Source: Antitrichia curtipendula (Eukaryota; Streptophyta; Bryopsida; Hypnales; Leucodontaceae). Taken from it: a stretch of DNA of 64,000 bases. Below are positions 11,409 to 23,406 of this stretch, piece by piece (the stretch's first letter is position 1; each line of letters begins with the position of its first letter). The stretch spans positions 38,006,001 to 38,070,000 of the forward strand of contig OX579635.1 in NCBI GenBank assembly GCA_951230915.1, in the 5' to 3' direction. Made by a program: the position numbers and the translations under genes. Below the pieces are notes generated by a model. It was given only the letters and a program-made list of their open reading frames with translations. It was not told the origin of the DNA and did not search any database.

Positions 11409-14400
11409 ATGGTTCAATTGTCAGAGAGTGAGGGCATCGAGGGCCATACATTTGTGGTCACGGGCGGTGCAGGCCATGTCGGATCGTTGCTTTGCCTGGA
11501 GCTCGCACGGCGAGGTGCAACCGAGGTTCGGTCCTTCGATATTAGCAATTCGCGGGAGCGTTTAGCGATGCTGACATCGCACGGTGTCAAATGCATCAAA
11601 GGTGCGGAATGGTAGCTAGAGGGTTCAAATTTCGATTTAGGGTTTCGTTTGTTTCGAGTTCGCTATGTGTTTTTGCATTTTTACCAGGGAGGATCTTCCC
11701 TCAAGATGCGTCACTTCCATCTATTACTGCGGGTTCATGTGCGCTATCCATCACTCAATTTACTGTTTGAATGACTTAAGCCTATGTAGCCACTGAAACC
11801 ATAGCTAGAGTGACAGTAACAATTTCTGAACCATGAGGATTCGGACAACAGTTTTGCCGCTAGTTCAGAATACTCTATTATTGTGTTGATGAGATCAAGG
11901 AAACTGCAGTTATACTGTCAACGTAGTCAAGGCTGCAAGCCTAGTGCTATGTTTATGTTTCCATGTCGGAAGTATTGCTCACTAGTATAGACGGAGCTGG
12001 AAGTGCTGTTAGAGTCCAAACTTGAATACTAACCTATATCTTCTGCATCCAGAAGACTTGCCGGTGTCTATGGAGGAATTTTTTTGACCTAACTACAGAA
12101 ATTTCGTTTGCCTTTGTTCTCGACCGTAGGGTATATAATTTTTCTGGACATCCCGTCTTTTGTATCTAGGGAACTCTTCGACGTTGTGTACATGATCGTC
12201 TGTCTCTCCATCCTGGGAGAGGCTTCCAAATGACCACAAACTGCTTCTAAATTCGTGGATGTGCTTGTTTGCCATAATGAGAGCAGGTGATGTGAGGCGC
12301 AAGAAGGATGTGGAGACGGCGTTCAGAAACGCCGATTGTGTTTTTCACATGGCCTCGTTCGGAATGTCCGGCAAAGAGATGCTTCGATCCCGTAATATTG
12401 ATGAAGTGAATTTGGATGGCACTTGCCATGTTCTGGACTGCTGTGTAAAGAGCGGTGTAAGAAGGCTGGTGTACACAAGCACTTACAATGTAGTGTACGG
12501 CGGGCAAGAAATTCGCAATGGAACAGAAAATCTACCTTATTTTCCAGTTGAGAATCACGTTGATCCCTACGGTCGAAGCAAGGCCCTCGCAGAGCAACTT
12601 GTGATCCGAAGCAACGGGCGGCCTCTTACGTGAGTTCCTCCTTATTACTTCTGGTAGATTCAAATGTTTGTTGCTTTGGTACATCTCTCCTCTTTGGACC
12701 ACGCAGATTCAACAAGGTGTTTGGGAGTTTACTACAAAATTTGTGTCAAGCTTGACCTGAATCATTCACAGTCTCTGTTGCTTTGATTCACATAATTCTT
12801 CTGAGCTTGAATATGATGTTTTCACTTAACATCGTACTTGAATTTTTCTGACTTCACAAGGTTGTGATTTTTTTCCGTATTCTGTAGATCCTTGCGGCAT
12901 TGTTGGAATTGAAGCGGCTTATTTTCCTGGAATCATATGCAGGAATAGGAAAGGGAAAAAGTTATACACTTGTGCCATTAGACCAGGTGCCATTTATGGT
13001 CCAGGAGAGGAACGTCACTTGCCTCGGATCCTAGAGATGGCAAGAATGGGGTTATTGAAATTCCGTATCGGGGGCCCAAACGTTCTGACTGACTGGGTGT
13101 TTGCCGACAATCTGGTTCATGCCCATCTGCTGGCGAGCATGGCTCTTATTGATGATTTACCTGGAAGGTCGGGACTTCCCCCCGCTGCTGGCCAAGCGTA
13201 CTTCATCTCAGATGGTTCGCTCTTGATCCCCGTCTTTGGTGATGAATTTTTCTATACAAATCAAGAATGTGCTGAAGGCTAAAGGTAGCGTGAGTATCCT
13301 TAGTTTGATCTCATGGAGTAGTATCAAGTTGGTCATACTTTTATGGTGGTGTATTGACTATGGGGCATACTTCTGCTAATATTTATGCAATTTATGCTAA
13401 CATGAAATCTCGTTCGCGTGTTTGATAGGAGCACCTGTCAATTCTTTTGAGTTGATAAGACCAATCGTAGAGGGAGTTGGCTACACAATGCCTGAACGGG
13501 AAATCTCTGTCAAGTCAGCAATGACTTTGGCGTGGTGTATATATGCATTTTATGGCCTGCTATACCCCTGGCTTGGAAGATCTTGGATTCCCGAACCATT
13601 TCTTCTGCCTGCAGAAGTGTTAAAGGTACGGTCTAGTGAACCACTTCTTCTTTGAGGCCCTCCCTTTTGAAATGTCTCGGCAAGTGCTGCTCCTAGGAAA
13701 ATGGAGATTACTTGTTATAACGTATGCGCACCTATTATTGTCACTAATTGCAACCGAGTATATTTACTATTATTGAACATAGTTCTTTTATTAAATCATT
13801 TTGGCAACTGAAAGAGTATTCCAAACGCACTTGAGCATGCATTATTTGGAAACTGTATGAATAAGTTATGAATTTTCAAAGTATATCTCTAGATGTACCA
13901 AAAATCAATACTCAGCTCTCATAGACTCTCATGTTTTGATTTGTACACCTTCTGTAATCAATATCTATTTTTTGTGACGCTTTTTGGTCCAAACGCAGAT
14001 GTCACATTGTTGACTCTGGGTGTTCATACCTTACTGCACGATCTAGTGTATCCCAGGGAGTCGTGGAGGAAAGCTTTTTGTTCAGCCGAGCCACTTTCAG
14101 CCATGACCATCTGATTTTCTCTTAAGGAAATAGTTTTCTGATTTTCAGTGGAAAGAACGGTAGAGTTCTGACATAGCCAATTCGTGGAATTGCAGGTTGG
14201 TGTCACCCATTACTGCTCAACATGGAAAGCCAGGCAGGAAATCGGCTACACTGCGATCGTGGACCACAAGGATGCCTTAGACCGGACTGTTACGTACTGG
14301 AAGGAAAGACATGCTCAGGAGCTGGACGGGCCTCCATTGCTGACCTGGATATTGATATTGGGCGGCATGGTCTTCTTGTTTGCAAGCGTGTTTGTGCCAG

Positions 14401-14657
14401 CTCCGTTCATGGGTCCGTTCGAGTTTGTGCGCGGGCTTGGACTCTTGATTTTTCGTACCCGTGAGGTTATGCGCATCGTTCTCTACCTGGCCTTATTCGC
14501 GCACCTTGTGGAGGGAGCCTATGCCTGGATGGTAGCCAGGAAGGTGGATCGGAAGAATGCCAGAGGTTGGTTTTGGCAGACTCTGGCAATTGGATATCCA
14601 TCGCTTCAGTACTTGTTGAAGAGAGCTGAGAAGAAGAAGCTCTTGAAGCAAACTTAA
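11409..14657 (+). CDS. SDR42E/3beta-HSD-like NAD(P)-dependent dehydrogenase with C-terminal membrane domain
   Basis: Five exons (11409-11601, 12287-12629, 12943-13214, 13429-13625, 14196-14657) join to exactly 489 codons, giving 488 residues. The start is the first ATG before the nucleotide-binding motif TGGAGHVGS (about residues 18-26). A Ser-containing VYTST segment near 126 and the catalytic pair YGRSK near 159 follow, then the RPGAIYGPGE and DNLVHAHLLA segments typical of the 3beta-HSD/SDR42E branch. A hydrophobic stretch occurs near 295-315. The last exon continues VGVTHY with the usual end of the SDR fold and then adds about 100 residues with two or more membrane segments, ending KKLLKQT. 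This tail resembles the TMEM254/DUF4499 family. The enzyme is probably ER-bound and acts on a steroid-like or lipid substrate, but the substrate is unknown. If the third exon's donor were skipped, a premature stop would follow. Confidence 0.88.
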
Positions 14658-14999
14658 AAGGAAATGCATTTGTTAACTACACCTGCAATGTTTCGTTCTT
14701 GTAAGGTAAGGACCTCTAAATGTGTTCGAATTAAGCAATTGAGAATTGTTCTTATTAGGAAATTGCTTAGTTTTTTGTTGGCTGTTGTTGGGAGTGAACA
14801 GAGGATTTTAGATTCTTTTCTTATGCATTTTTTACATTGGATGGATAAAATATGAATCTTCAAAGTGCTGAAAATATGTGTACCCAAATGCAGCTCTAGG
14901 TTCTCATGACTAGAGGATATACATTTAAGGCTAGAATTTGTAGGGAATCTGTAGGGGTCAGTTTTAGTAAGGGGTCACAATTGGGTCTATGTATGTATG

Positions 15000-15031
<32 letters not shown>

Positions 15032-15602
15032 ATTAATTACGCTATTAATCACCTCACTTATGATTAATTAACATCAGGGTATAACATATTGATAATATTA
15101 TTAAATATCACTGTAGTTAACAACTTAAACTAGCATCACTATAAGACATAAATATGATATGTTATATAATTATTGATATTGTAATGCTCAAAGTTAGTAA
15201 CAATAGTAACGATGGTAACGATGACTCATCATAACAATCTGTTAACTAGTTATCATAGTACGGAGTAATATAATCTCACTGCATCGTCCATTGTAGTCAA
15301 GTATAAACTGTGTTGGTTACATGACAATGTAATTAGGGCATAAGGGTATAAACTAATACAGGCTATAATTAACGACAAATGTTTTAAATGTTACGGTTTA
15401 GGATGGTTTTAATTTTACATGGTTACTAATCTGTTTAAAATACTAATTGTCAGTTACTGTGTACTTAGTAACCTCAGGTGGAGAACGTCCAAGGGAACCC
15501 AGAATTGACCCACCCTCATGCGCTCAGCATAAACGCTGCTCACAAATATGCCTTCCCTGTCCCGAGCCCTGCCAGTCGCAGGCGTTGCTTCGCTGCTCAA
15601 CT
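14658..15602. other. AT-rich intergenic DNA with TA microsatellite
   Basis: A (TA)n tract interrupted by TG lies at about 14991-15030. The stretch from 15040 to 15440 is rich in short AT palindromes. No gene recognised. Confidence 0.5.
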
Positions 15603-15772
15603 TTGGAAGGATGTGGCCCCCATGACCAATGACCAAGTAGTCACCAAAGTACTCTGATTATTTGGGCTAATAGGTGCCTTCTTTGTTTCTTGGAAGGATG
15701 TGACCCCCATGACCAAGTAGTCACCAAAGTACTCTTGATTATTTGGGCTAATAGGTGCATTCTTTGTTTCTA
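15603..15772. repeat. Tandem duplication of about 85 bp
   Basis: Two copies, about 15603-15689 and 15692-15772, share TGGAAGGATGTG, CCCCCATGACCA, TAGTCACCAAAGTACTC and GGGCTAATAGGTGC with few changes. The first copy has an extra ATGACCA. Confidence 0.8.
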
Positions 15773-17039
15773 CAGTTAAACAGTGAAGTCATTCACCGGA
15801 CTTTTTAGGTCCAGAACGTCTTTTGTGGGGTTAATCTTGTGCAAACGTTGCTACACTTAGTGCCAAGACCCCAGACTTCGTTAAAAAAAACGTTACAGAC
15901 CCCCTTACTTGTAGCTCGCTCCTTCTTTGTCCTTTCATTGAAATTGAATGAGGAGCAAAAATGCATAGCAGCAGTCATCAACTGATACAATATATTCCAA
16001 TTGAACTGTATCATAATTTCAGAAGTTGGGGAGTCGATCATCAAGATAAATTCATCACATTGTGCGGTTGTTATGATGATCTGCGTCCCACCTAATCTTC
16101 AGGACTAAACTGTGAAATACTTTGGAGTTCACGTTATTCGCCAACTACGTCAACCGTGTGGTCACAGTTTCTAAAGCTTTTCGTGTCTCAACTTTGTTTG
16201 ATTCAAGTGGTATCATCTAACCACGCTAACATGTAACCAGTCACAAGCAGTGTTTTTTTTTTTGGCAATAAAATGCCCAAATGCCCCAAAATAAAAAGGG
16301 CAGCCTCAGACCCTATGGGAAAAAGTAGGGAATTTTTTTAAAAAGTGCCCAAGTGACATCGTGTCACTGAGCGCGCAGTCAGTTTCATCGCCAGATGGGA
16401 GTGCCAGCTGAACTCCGAGGCCACCCCTGTTGAAGTGATTGCAGTGCCGGATTTCGTGACATTGTCCAATGCATCTTCAATTCTGTGTGCAGGCTTCTTT
16501 GTGATGCCAGAAACATGTTATTCATCAATGTTGTTGTTGCCTAGTCGGTCCTCTGCAAATGTGTGACGAAGCCTCATTCGTTTCCCTGTTTCTGTGAACG
16601 ATGCCTGAGTTGCTCCAGATTTTGGCGCTCAACTACCAAATCCGCTGCAGTGTTTTCTCTAGCGATGCCTGAAAATTTTTAGTGTAGGTTCTGAATTTTT
16701 GATTATGGAATTATGAGTTCTTGATGGCGCTTGCTCGAAATTTTGGATTCGCAATCTTGGCTTTCAATTTCCAATTTGAATCTGCTTGAGGAATTGAGTC
16801 GCCGTCGTTGAAGGAGCTTCAAGTTATTGAATTTTGCCGTTTGCTGTAATTGTGGGCTTTGGTTTCCGTTGTACTGTGTAGTTCTTGCAAGATGGAGATC
16901 GGCCGATTTGTGGGAGCCGTATTCTGGATTTTGGGTTTAGGTATTTGTGGGCATTTTGTAATTAGGGTTGTCGTTTCTTCGCAATTGCTAGTTGCTGTAT
17001 CTCTTGTGCACATAGGAGTGGGTTGAGGGTTGTGATTTC

Positions 17040-20000
17040 TTGCAAATTTCTTTGAGATTGGGGAATTGGTGTGTTGGAATCTCGAGAGTCGGGATGGAAG
17101 ACTCTAGTGCTGTCGATGTGGGCTTGGCTGTCGCCGCAAATGTGTTGGCCCTCTGGCAGTCTGTGGCGCTTCGGGAGACGAAATTTGTGCGGCTGGAGAG
17201 GGAGAAGGAAGCCCTTGCACGCAAAAGTTTGCAGAGCAGTCGATTGTTGGAGGAATGGGGCCGTGAGAAGGCTCGACAGAAGACAACGATGCAAGCTTAT
17301 TTCTTACACTCTCGCAATCATGACGCCTTGGGTGTGATGGAGAGCGTTTCGTCAACCAACGCAACACCCCTGAGCTTGAACGACGTGAGCAGACCCTGCA
17401 CGAGGTCCCTGTGTCTATAGACGAGGCGTTGGAGGTGGCTTCCTTAAACAATGAATCTTCTCTCGTCGTCTTGTGAGCGACCGCAGGGACTGTGGTTCTT
17501 TCCAGCGATGATTCTGCTCCGTAAGATTTGAATGCCGACTCTAGAAGTCCCGATTTTAAGATCCCCTCCGAAAGTGAGGAGTCATCAGGAGATGAAGACT
17601 TCGAGATTCCTCCTCCCTCCAAGCGCAGCAAAAAGAACTACAGCTTGACACGGAAATTTCAGATGGAATGGGCAGCAAAGTGTCCGTGGGCCGAAATGGT
17701 CCTGGCTCCTGATGGCGTGCTGCACATGGTGCGCTGCCAAGTTTGCACGGAAATGGGAAAAAAGCCATACGTCATGGGCCCTAAGTTGTACACGCTGCAA
17801 ACTCATGAGAAGAGGGCAAAGCACAAAAGAAACATGGTATTGTTTGCAGGGAAGCGGCCCACCACTGTTTTGCAGTAGATGAACTGCAACAACAGCATGG
17901 AGTCCAAAAAGAAACGCGTGCAGCTTGCTACACTCTTCCAGGTTTTGAGTGATGGCAGGCCAATGGCCGAGTTCACTAACCGATTTGCCCTTTACGAATT
18001 GCTTGTTGTCCCTGAGTTGCCGAGAATGCATTGGACTGATGGTGCGGGCTAGATTATGGCTTCTCAAATGTGGTCAATTGTTCAGGACAAGATGAAGTCG
18101 ATTATCACTTCTGCCCATTACATTGCCCTCAAGGCTGATGAGACAAGTGTTGTAGACAATTGCAGCTACCTTGCAGTGCACTGCTACGTCATGCAGAATT
18201 GGGTTCGTGTGCCAATGCTAATTTCTCTGCAGAAACTAGAAGCTGATGGGGCTTCTGCAGATAACCTCACTTCTGTGATAATTGCTGCCTTGAGCGTGAA
18301 AGGTGGTTTGACTGCCAAAGCGATTTCTGCTAGGCTCATTTGCTTCGGTGCAAACGGAGTTGCTGCTTTCCAAGGGCACACTAGTGGAGTGACGAAGCAA
18401 ATCCAGAGCAATCACGCCCCTTTTGTGCAAGGCGTCCACTGCATGGCGCACCGTTGCAATCTGGCGTTCAAAACTTTGTCCTCTCTGGACGTCATGTCCA
18501 CCATAGAAGATTTGCTAAATGTTTGCCACAACTACTTCTCCTCCAGTCCCAAGAAGTTTGCCGAATTCCACTGCCTTGCATAGATGATGGAAACAAAAGG
18601 ACTCAAATTGTTAAAAAACGTCTCCACACGTTGGGTGTCTCTCATTGACCCTCTAAGGCGGCTGCTCAGTGAGTACCGATCTGTGGTAGCAAAGATGAAC
18701 GTGGATGCAAGCAACACCAAAGAAACGGTAAGTTGCGACTTCGAACTTGTGTGGTTTTGTAGCTCATTCAACTGCAATTGTGAATTGTTGAAGTGCTTGT
18801 TCTTTTGGTAACTGCTACTTCTTTTGCCTTGTGATCTGCCTAACTTGTATCTGCATTGCTGTTGTCGTGCAGAAACGTGTGAGAGTGAAAGCGACGGGCG
18901 TCTTGACAAAATTGTCTGACCCTTACGTCATCTTGGGCATGACGTGCTTGCTGCCGTTGTTAGAGAGCATCGACCATCTTATGCTCTTTGCTCAAAAGCG
19001 TGACGTGTTTATTTGTGACTTTGTGGCAGCTCTCCAAGTCTGTCTGGGGCAATTGTATAAGCTGTATGTAAACATTGAGAAGGCCTTTGATACAGATGAA
19101 TTCTGGTCTTTCAAACAGCTTCTACAGTGCTCCCACGAGCAAATCCACCTGAAGTGGGTCCCGCTGCCAATGGACTTGAATGCCGCTGGACCTGGGGAGT
19201 CTGCACACTTGGCCTTTGTGGCAGGTGATAAAACCATCTTTGCCATGCATGAAGGCCAATTTGTGACCTGAGAGTCCTTTGCTAAAATTGTGTACACTAT
19301 CAAAGCTGAGTGCAAAGGTATGTATTCTTCTCTCATTTGTGGCTTTGTTGCATTTGCGTTTCTTTTTCTTTGGCTGGCGCTTGTAGGAGAGACGCAGAGG
19401 TAATGTGCCATTGTTTTTTTTCCAATTGTACTTCCTTTGGCGGTGAAGTGGCCAAGCAAGGTACACACGTCTTTGAAGGTAAAGGTAAAGGTGAAGGTAA
19501 AGGTAAAGGTGAAGGTAAAGGTAAAGGTGAAGGTAAAGGTAAAGGTGAAGGTGAAGGTAAAGGTAAAGCTGAAGGTAATGGTAAAGGTGAAGGTCAAGAT
19601 GAAGGTAAAGGAGGCCAACAGGTATTTCCGTGTTTCACATTTTTTTTTGGGTGGTTGGAGGTATGCATAAGTATCCCTCTTGTTCTCTAGCTTTAAATTT
19701 CTATTTTTTTTTTGGGTGGCCAAAGGCCACCACATTCACTACTCATGTATGCAAGGTACAAAATCAACATTCAGGTTTGTTGTATGCAAGGTACAGAAGC
19801 ATCGTTCAGGTAATCACATGTGTAAGGTATGTAAGTCACTAACATGATTGCAAGGTATAGGTAAGCTTAGAGTCCCGTGTAATGTTGGTCTCTGTTTTTG
19901 TGTAGAACAAATTTTGCTTGAATGTCTTCTATTACTCCATTACTGACTGTGGCCTCCATTACTGACTGTGGCCTTCTAGGTGCGGCGCAGCAACTCATTC

Positions 20001-20583
20001 ATGAACTGAAGTCTCGATTTCCTGCCGATGGAGTCATGGATGCTTTGGGCATGGTGTACCCTCAATACTGGCTGCAAACAGGCTGCGAGCTGACCTTCCG
20101 CAAGCATCTGGATGTTCTAAAAAAAAATTTGGTGAATCCAGATGGGTTCACGGGAAGGATGGCAGTAAGCTCGTGCCCCCTCTTCTGGACTGCTTTCATC
20201 TTGAATGCCAGCAGACTTTGTTCAAGTTGTCTATGCTCTCCAACTCCATGACAGCCATGGAACCACCGTTTCTGGTCAATCCCCTGACCAAGCTTTGGAG
20301 GTGCCTGGACGCTAACTCTGCCCTGGCTTTCAGTTTCAGTGAGTATGTCAAACTCGCAGAGATTGCAATGATACATGTGTTGGGGTCTGTTGAAGACGAA
20401 AGCTGCTTTTCTGCCTTGTCTTTCTTGAAGGACAAAGTGCGGAATCGATTGGATTCGAATTTGTCAGTTGTGGTTGGCATGAAGGCACAGCAGGTGTACA
20501 CGTTGAGCACCTTCCCCTACGAGGAATGCTTTCAGCAGTGGATTAGTTCAGCAGAGCGGCAGCGCTATGGTATCACAGGCTAG
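17040..20583 (+). pseudogene. hAT transposase, disabled
   Basis: Coding similarity runs through 17040-18725, an intron 18726-18873 (GTAAGT...TGCAG), exon 18874-19319, a second intron with a minisatellite, and about 19980-20583. Seen in order: a basic and acidic N-terminal region; a BED-like zinc finger (RCQVC ... H-x5-H, about 17727-17822); an RNase H-like core with KADET, CFGANGV and HCMAHRCNLA; and the C-terminal dimerisation motif around VEDESCFSALSFLKDKVRNRL. It is broken by a frameshift near 17390, in-frame stops at about 17475, 17522, 17876, 18050, 18581 and 19269, and a frameshift near 20165. The usual GADG aspartate is Asn at 18353-18355. Long stretches between the stops remain clean, so decay is recent. 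Confidence 0.85.
19475..19620 (+). repeat. GGTAAA/GGTGAA minisatellite inside the hAT intron
   Basis: About 24 hexanucleotide units alternate GGTAAA and GGTGAA, lying in the second intron of the dead transposase gene. It creates a long spurious Thr-Phe repeat frame on the opposite strand. Confidence 0.9.
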
Positions 20584-20919
20584 TAAATCTTTTTGTTTAG
20601 TAGTGATTCTTAGTGATGCACTAGTCATCCTTGCGTGGTGATTGCATTGCTCCGTAGTTGTGTAGAAATTAGTTTACACATTGGCCTTTTTGTTTCCATC
20701 ATCCGTGCTTGGCTGTGGAATTCATCTTGAAGCATTTCCCATTCAATGAAGCTTTTCCAATTTCCTCTTCTTGTGGTTTGTAGCTTTTGATGCACATTTG
20801 CCTAACATGATGAGTGATGACTGATTTGGTTTCAGTTTCAGGTTTTAGTCATAAAACCTACTTTGCTTCCTCGAATATCATGGGTAACCTCTAATCACTA
20901 TCACTACTCACTCCTTGCA

Positions 20920-21275
20920 ACATGTTCAATGTAAAGAGATTCTTACTTGGTCGTCGGAGCTTGTTTTGTGTTTTGCAGGTCCAGGATTGTGCATTGGAGA
21001 CTATGTTTTCATTGTGTAGAGTTGTAGATGATTTCAAATGATTGCAATGTGGAGAGATTCTGACTTGGTCGTCGGAGTATGTTCTGTGTTTTGCAGGTCC
21101 AGGAATTTGCAAGGGAGACTGTGTTCTTAATGTATAGAATTGTAGATGATTTTAAATGATTTCAATGTGGAGAGTTTCTTACTTGATCGTCGAAGTGTGT
21201 TTTGTGTTTTGCAGGTCCAGGAATTTGCAAGGGAGGAGCATTTTTCCGTAGATATAATTGTACATGATTTTCTTT
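20920..21275. repeat. Three subterminal repeats of about 118 bp in the hAT element
   Basis: The motifs ACTTGGTCGTCGGAG, TTTTGCAGGTCCAGGA and AGTTGTAGATGATTT recur with a period of about 118 bp. In many hAT elements subterminal repeats bind transposase. That role is inferred here. Confidence 0.75.
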
Positions 21276-22002
21276 CTAGTTTCACTTCATTCAAGCAATG
21301 TACATATCTATTTTTCTAGCAATATACTTCTCTTCACAAGTTCACATGTTTTCTTCTTGACTTCATTGAAATGCATCTTTTGCCATAAAATATCTTTGGC
21401 AATGAAGGCCACATGCACTTTGTTTATGTTGTTTTTGTAGTCTGCTTGGTACTTAAATTTTTTTGGGCATTGCCTATATTACATCAAAACTTATGAAGTT
21501 CTTGCCTAAATGACAACAAAATTTTACAAGTTATTGCCTAATGAACTCCATGCCAACACAAATGAAGGCCAATGGTAACCTCGTCATCTGGAAAAAAATG
21601 GCCACCAGGCTTCACACTCATGGAGTCAGAGGCCACATGTAGTTGCTGCCGGAAACAGGGAAGGAGCCACCTCACCCTGCCTTATTTTAAATTGAGGCCA
21701 ACTACCCCGTCGTCCAAAAACGAAAAAAAAAACACTGGTCACAAGCTTACCAACTGAAATCCTGTCGTCAGTTGTGACAAGTGAAACGGAATCAATCTTA
21801 GTTTGAAATGAATTTCCCACATTACATACACCAGCTGGTTAAATTCCTGCAACCCCACGCCGTTTAATTAGCCCTTTAAATGACAGCAAAACACTTCAGA
21901 GTCGCTTTACAACAGCTAAGAAGCAGACTGACGATAAGAAAATATTATATCGTGCATCAATTCTAAGGGCTGGTTGCTATTGGGCTCTTGGACCTTCCAA
22001 AC

Positions 22003-22248
22003 CTAACCCTTAAACGTTTGGCTCATAGCTTGTGGAAATCATATGTTTTGTCACCGTATGAATTGTTGGATTAAAATAATGCACAAGCACACATTGGAAG
22101 ACAAACTATTGTAGATGATCTTCCCTTTTCGCACAAAATTGGGAGGATGAATAGTTGCACTTCTATCCTACAGGGATTCTATCCTACAGGGAGAGATTCT
22201 TTGTCATTCATCGGCTAGAAAGCATCCTTGTCGACGTTTATGGGTTAA
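22003..22248. mobile_element. TTAA-flanked MITE, family B, copy 1
   Basis: The ends CTAACCCTTAAACG and the complement TTAACCCATAAACG are inverted. The interior shares GTGGAAATCAT, CAAACTATTGTAG and GGATGAATAGTTGCA with the elements at 40173-40599 and 43006-43228. Its own GGGATTCTATCCTACA block is duplicated. No coding capacity. Confidence 0.65.
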
Positions 22249-23132
22249 CCGGACGGTCCAAGCATTCTTCATTGAGCTCTAGGTTCCAAGCTCCCCTCTG
22301 GCCAAACGTTCAAAACGTTCAGCCTCCAGCCCTTACAAATCAGCTTTGTCGAGTTGGAGGGCCTAGATGCTGGCCTAGAGAGGGTTGTTTGAAAGGGAAA
22401 AATAATTAAGATGGTAATTGCTAATTTGGATCGGTGAGCTACTAAACTTTAGGGAGCAAGCTGAAGTACAACAATCCAATGGAAACGTGAGAAGGCCTCT
22501 TGATTGTGCAAGCTCCTAGATGCTCGCCTCCAATTCTTTAAGGTCTACTAGGATTCCGATGGCAACCGGCTCTAAGGAGTTGGATTTCTGACTAGACAAA
22601 GTTGAGAGGCTCAAAATCCATGAAATTTAATTTTATATATATAAATAATGGTACATTAATGAAGTTGATGCTCAACTCTCCTTCCCAACCCAACAATGCT
22701 AGTGGATGAGCGTAGAAATGTGAATCTACGAGCCTTGAACCTAGTTATAGGTATGTACCTAGAACCATTTGAAGAAGGTACTCATAACATATGTATCTAT
22801 AATGTAGGTACTCTATAACATGGAAAGAATCTATAATATAGGTATCTATAACATAGACACCTATAATCATAGAAGGTATTTATAATAAAGACTTCTAGGC
22901 TCATAAATTCTATGCTCCCCTTTCCCAACCACATGTCCTATCCCACACTGCAAGCTCATTTCAGGCTCTGGAGGCTCTGTTCTTACACCGTTAATGGGCC
23001 ATCTAGAACTCAAGTTGACAAGAACGTCCAAATTTTTTTTAAATGTTCATTTTCACAGATTTAACAATCACTTGTCCACTAGTACCTAGCTGCTATTCCT
23101 CCAAAAACTAAATGACCATACTACATTGCTCT
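22249..23132. other. Intergenic DNA
   Basis: No gene recognised. A run of TATAACATAG/TCTATAATAT-like short repeats lies at about 22745-22900. Confidence 0.45.
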
Positions 23133-23134
23133 TA

Positions 23135-23406
23135 AGGTGGGTACACCCAAAACTGCCACTTTTTGCTACTGAGCCTAGTTACTACTATTAGACTGGTCAA
23201 ATTTTCATGTATTCTTGTTGGCAAGTGAAAGGAGGTTCCAATGCACCAGAGAACGTGGCATTTGGACATTGTATGCAAAAGTTATTAAGGGTCAAAATTT
23301 GTTTCTGAAAGTGCTCCATCCAAATAGGTACATAACTGATTTTGGAAATGTACACAATCTGTAGATGGCACTTTAAGGTCAGGTGCCATTTTGGGGGTGC
23401 CTACCT
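23135..23406. mobile_element. TA-flanked MITE, AGGTGGGTACACCC type
   Basis: The left end AGGTGGGTACACCC and the complement of the right end, AGGTAGGCACCCCC, are imperfect inverted repeats with TA at each border (23133-23134 and 23407-23408). 272 bp, non-coding. Its first bases resemble those of the element at 8275-8602. Confidence 0.65.

Larger units (their letters stand above)
16248..21737 (+). mobile_element. Complete hAT-superfamily DNA transposon
   Basis: The 5490-bp element starts CAGTGTTTTTTTTTT and ends with its complement AAAAAAAAAACACTG. It is flanked by a perfect 8-bp target duplication, GTCACAAG, at 16240-16247 and 21738-21745. A CAGTG end and an 8-bp duplication are the hAT signature. 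Inside are a transposase-derived gene (17040-20583), a GGTAAA/GGTGAA minisatellite and three subterminal repeats of about 118 bp near the right end. The intact flanking duplication suggests a fairly recent insertion, yet the gene is broken, so the element was probably mobilised in trans. Confidence 0.93.

Noticed and set aside
17104..18067. Long minus-strand frames opposite the hAT transposase
   Set aside because: They mirror the plus-strand transposase codons, which show recognisable motifs.
18992..19735. A 247-codon minus-strand frame with a long Thr-Phe repeat
   Set aside because: It is the complement of the GGTAAA/GGTGAA minisatellite and the transposase exon. No independent coding signal.
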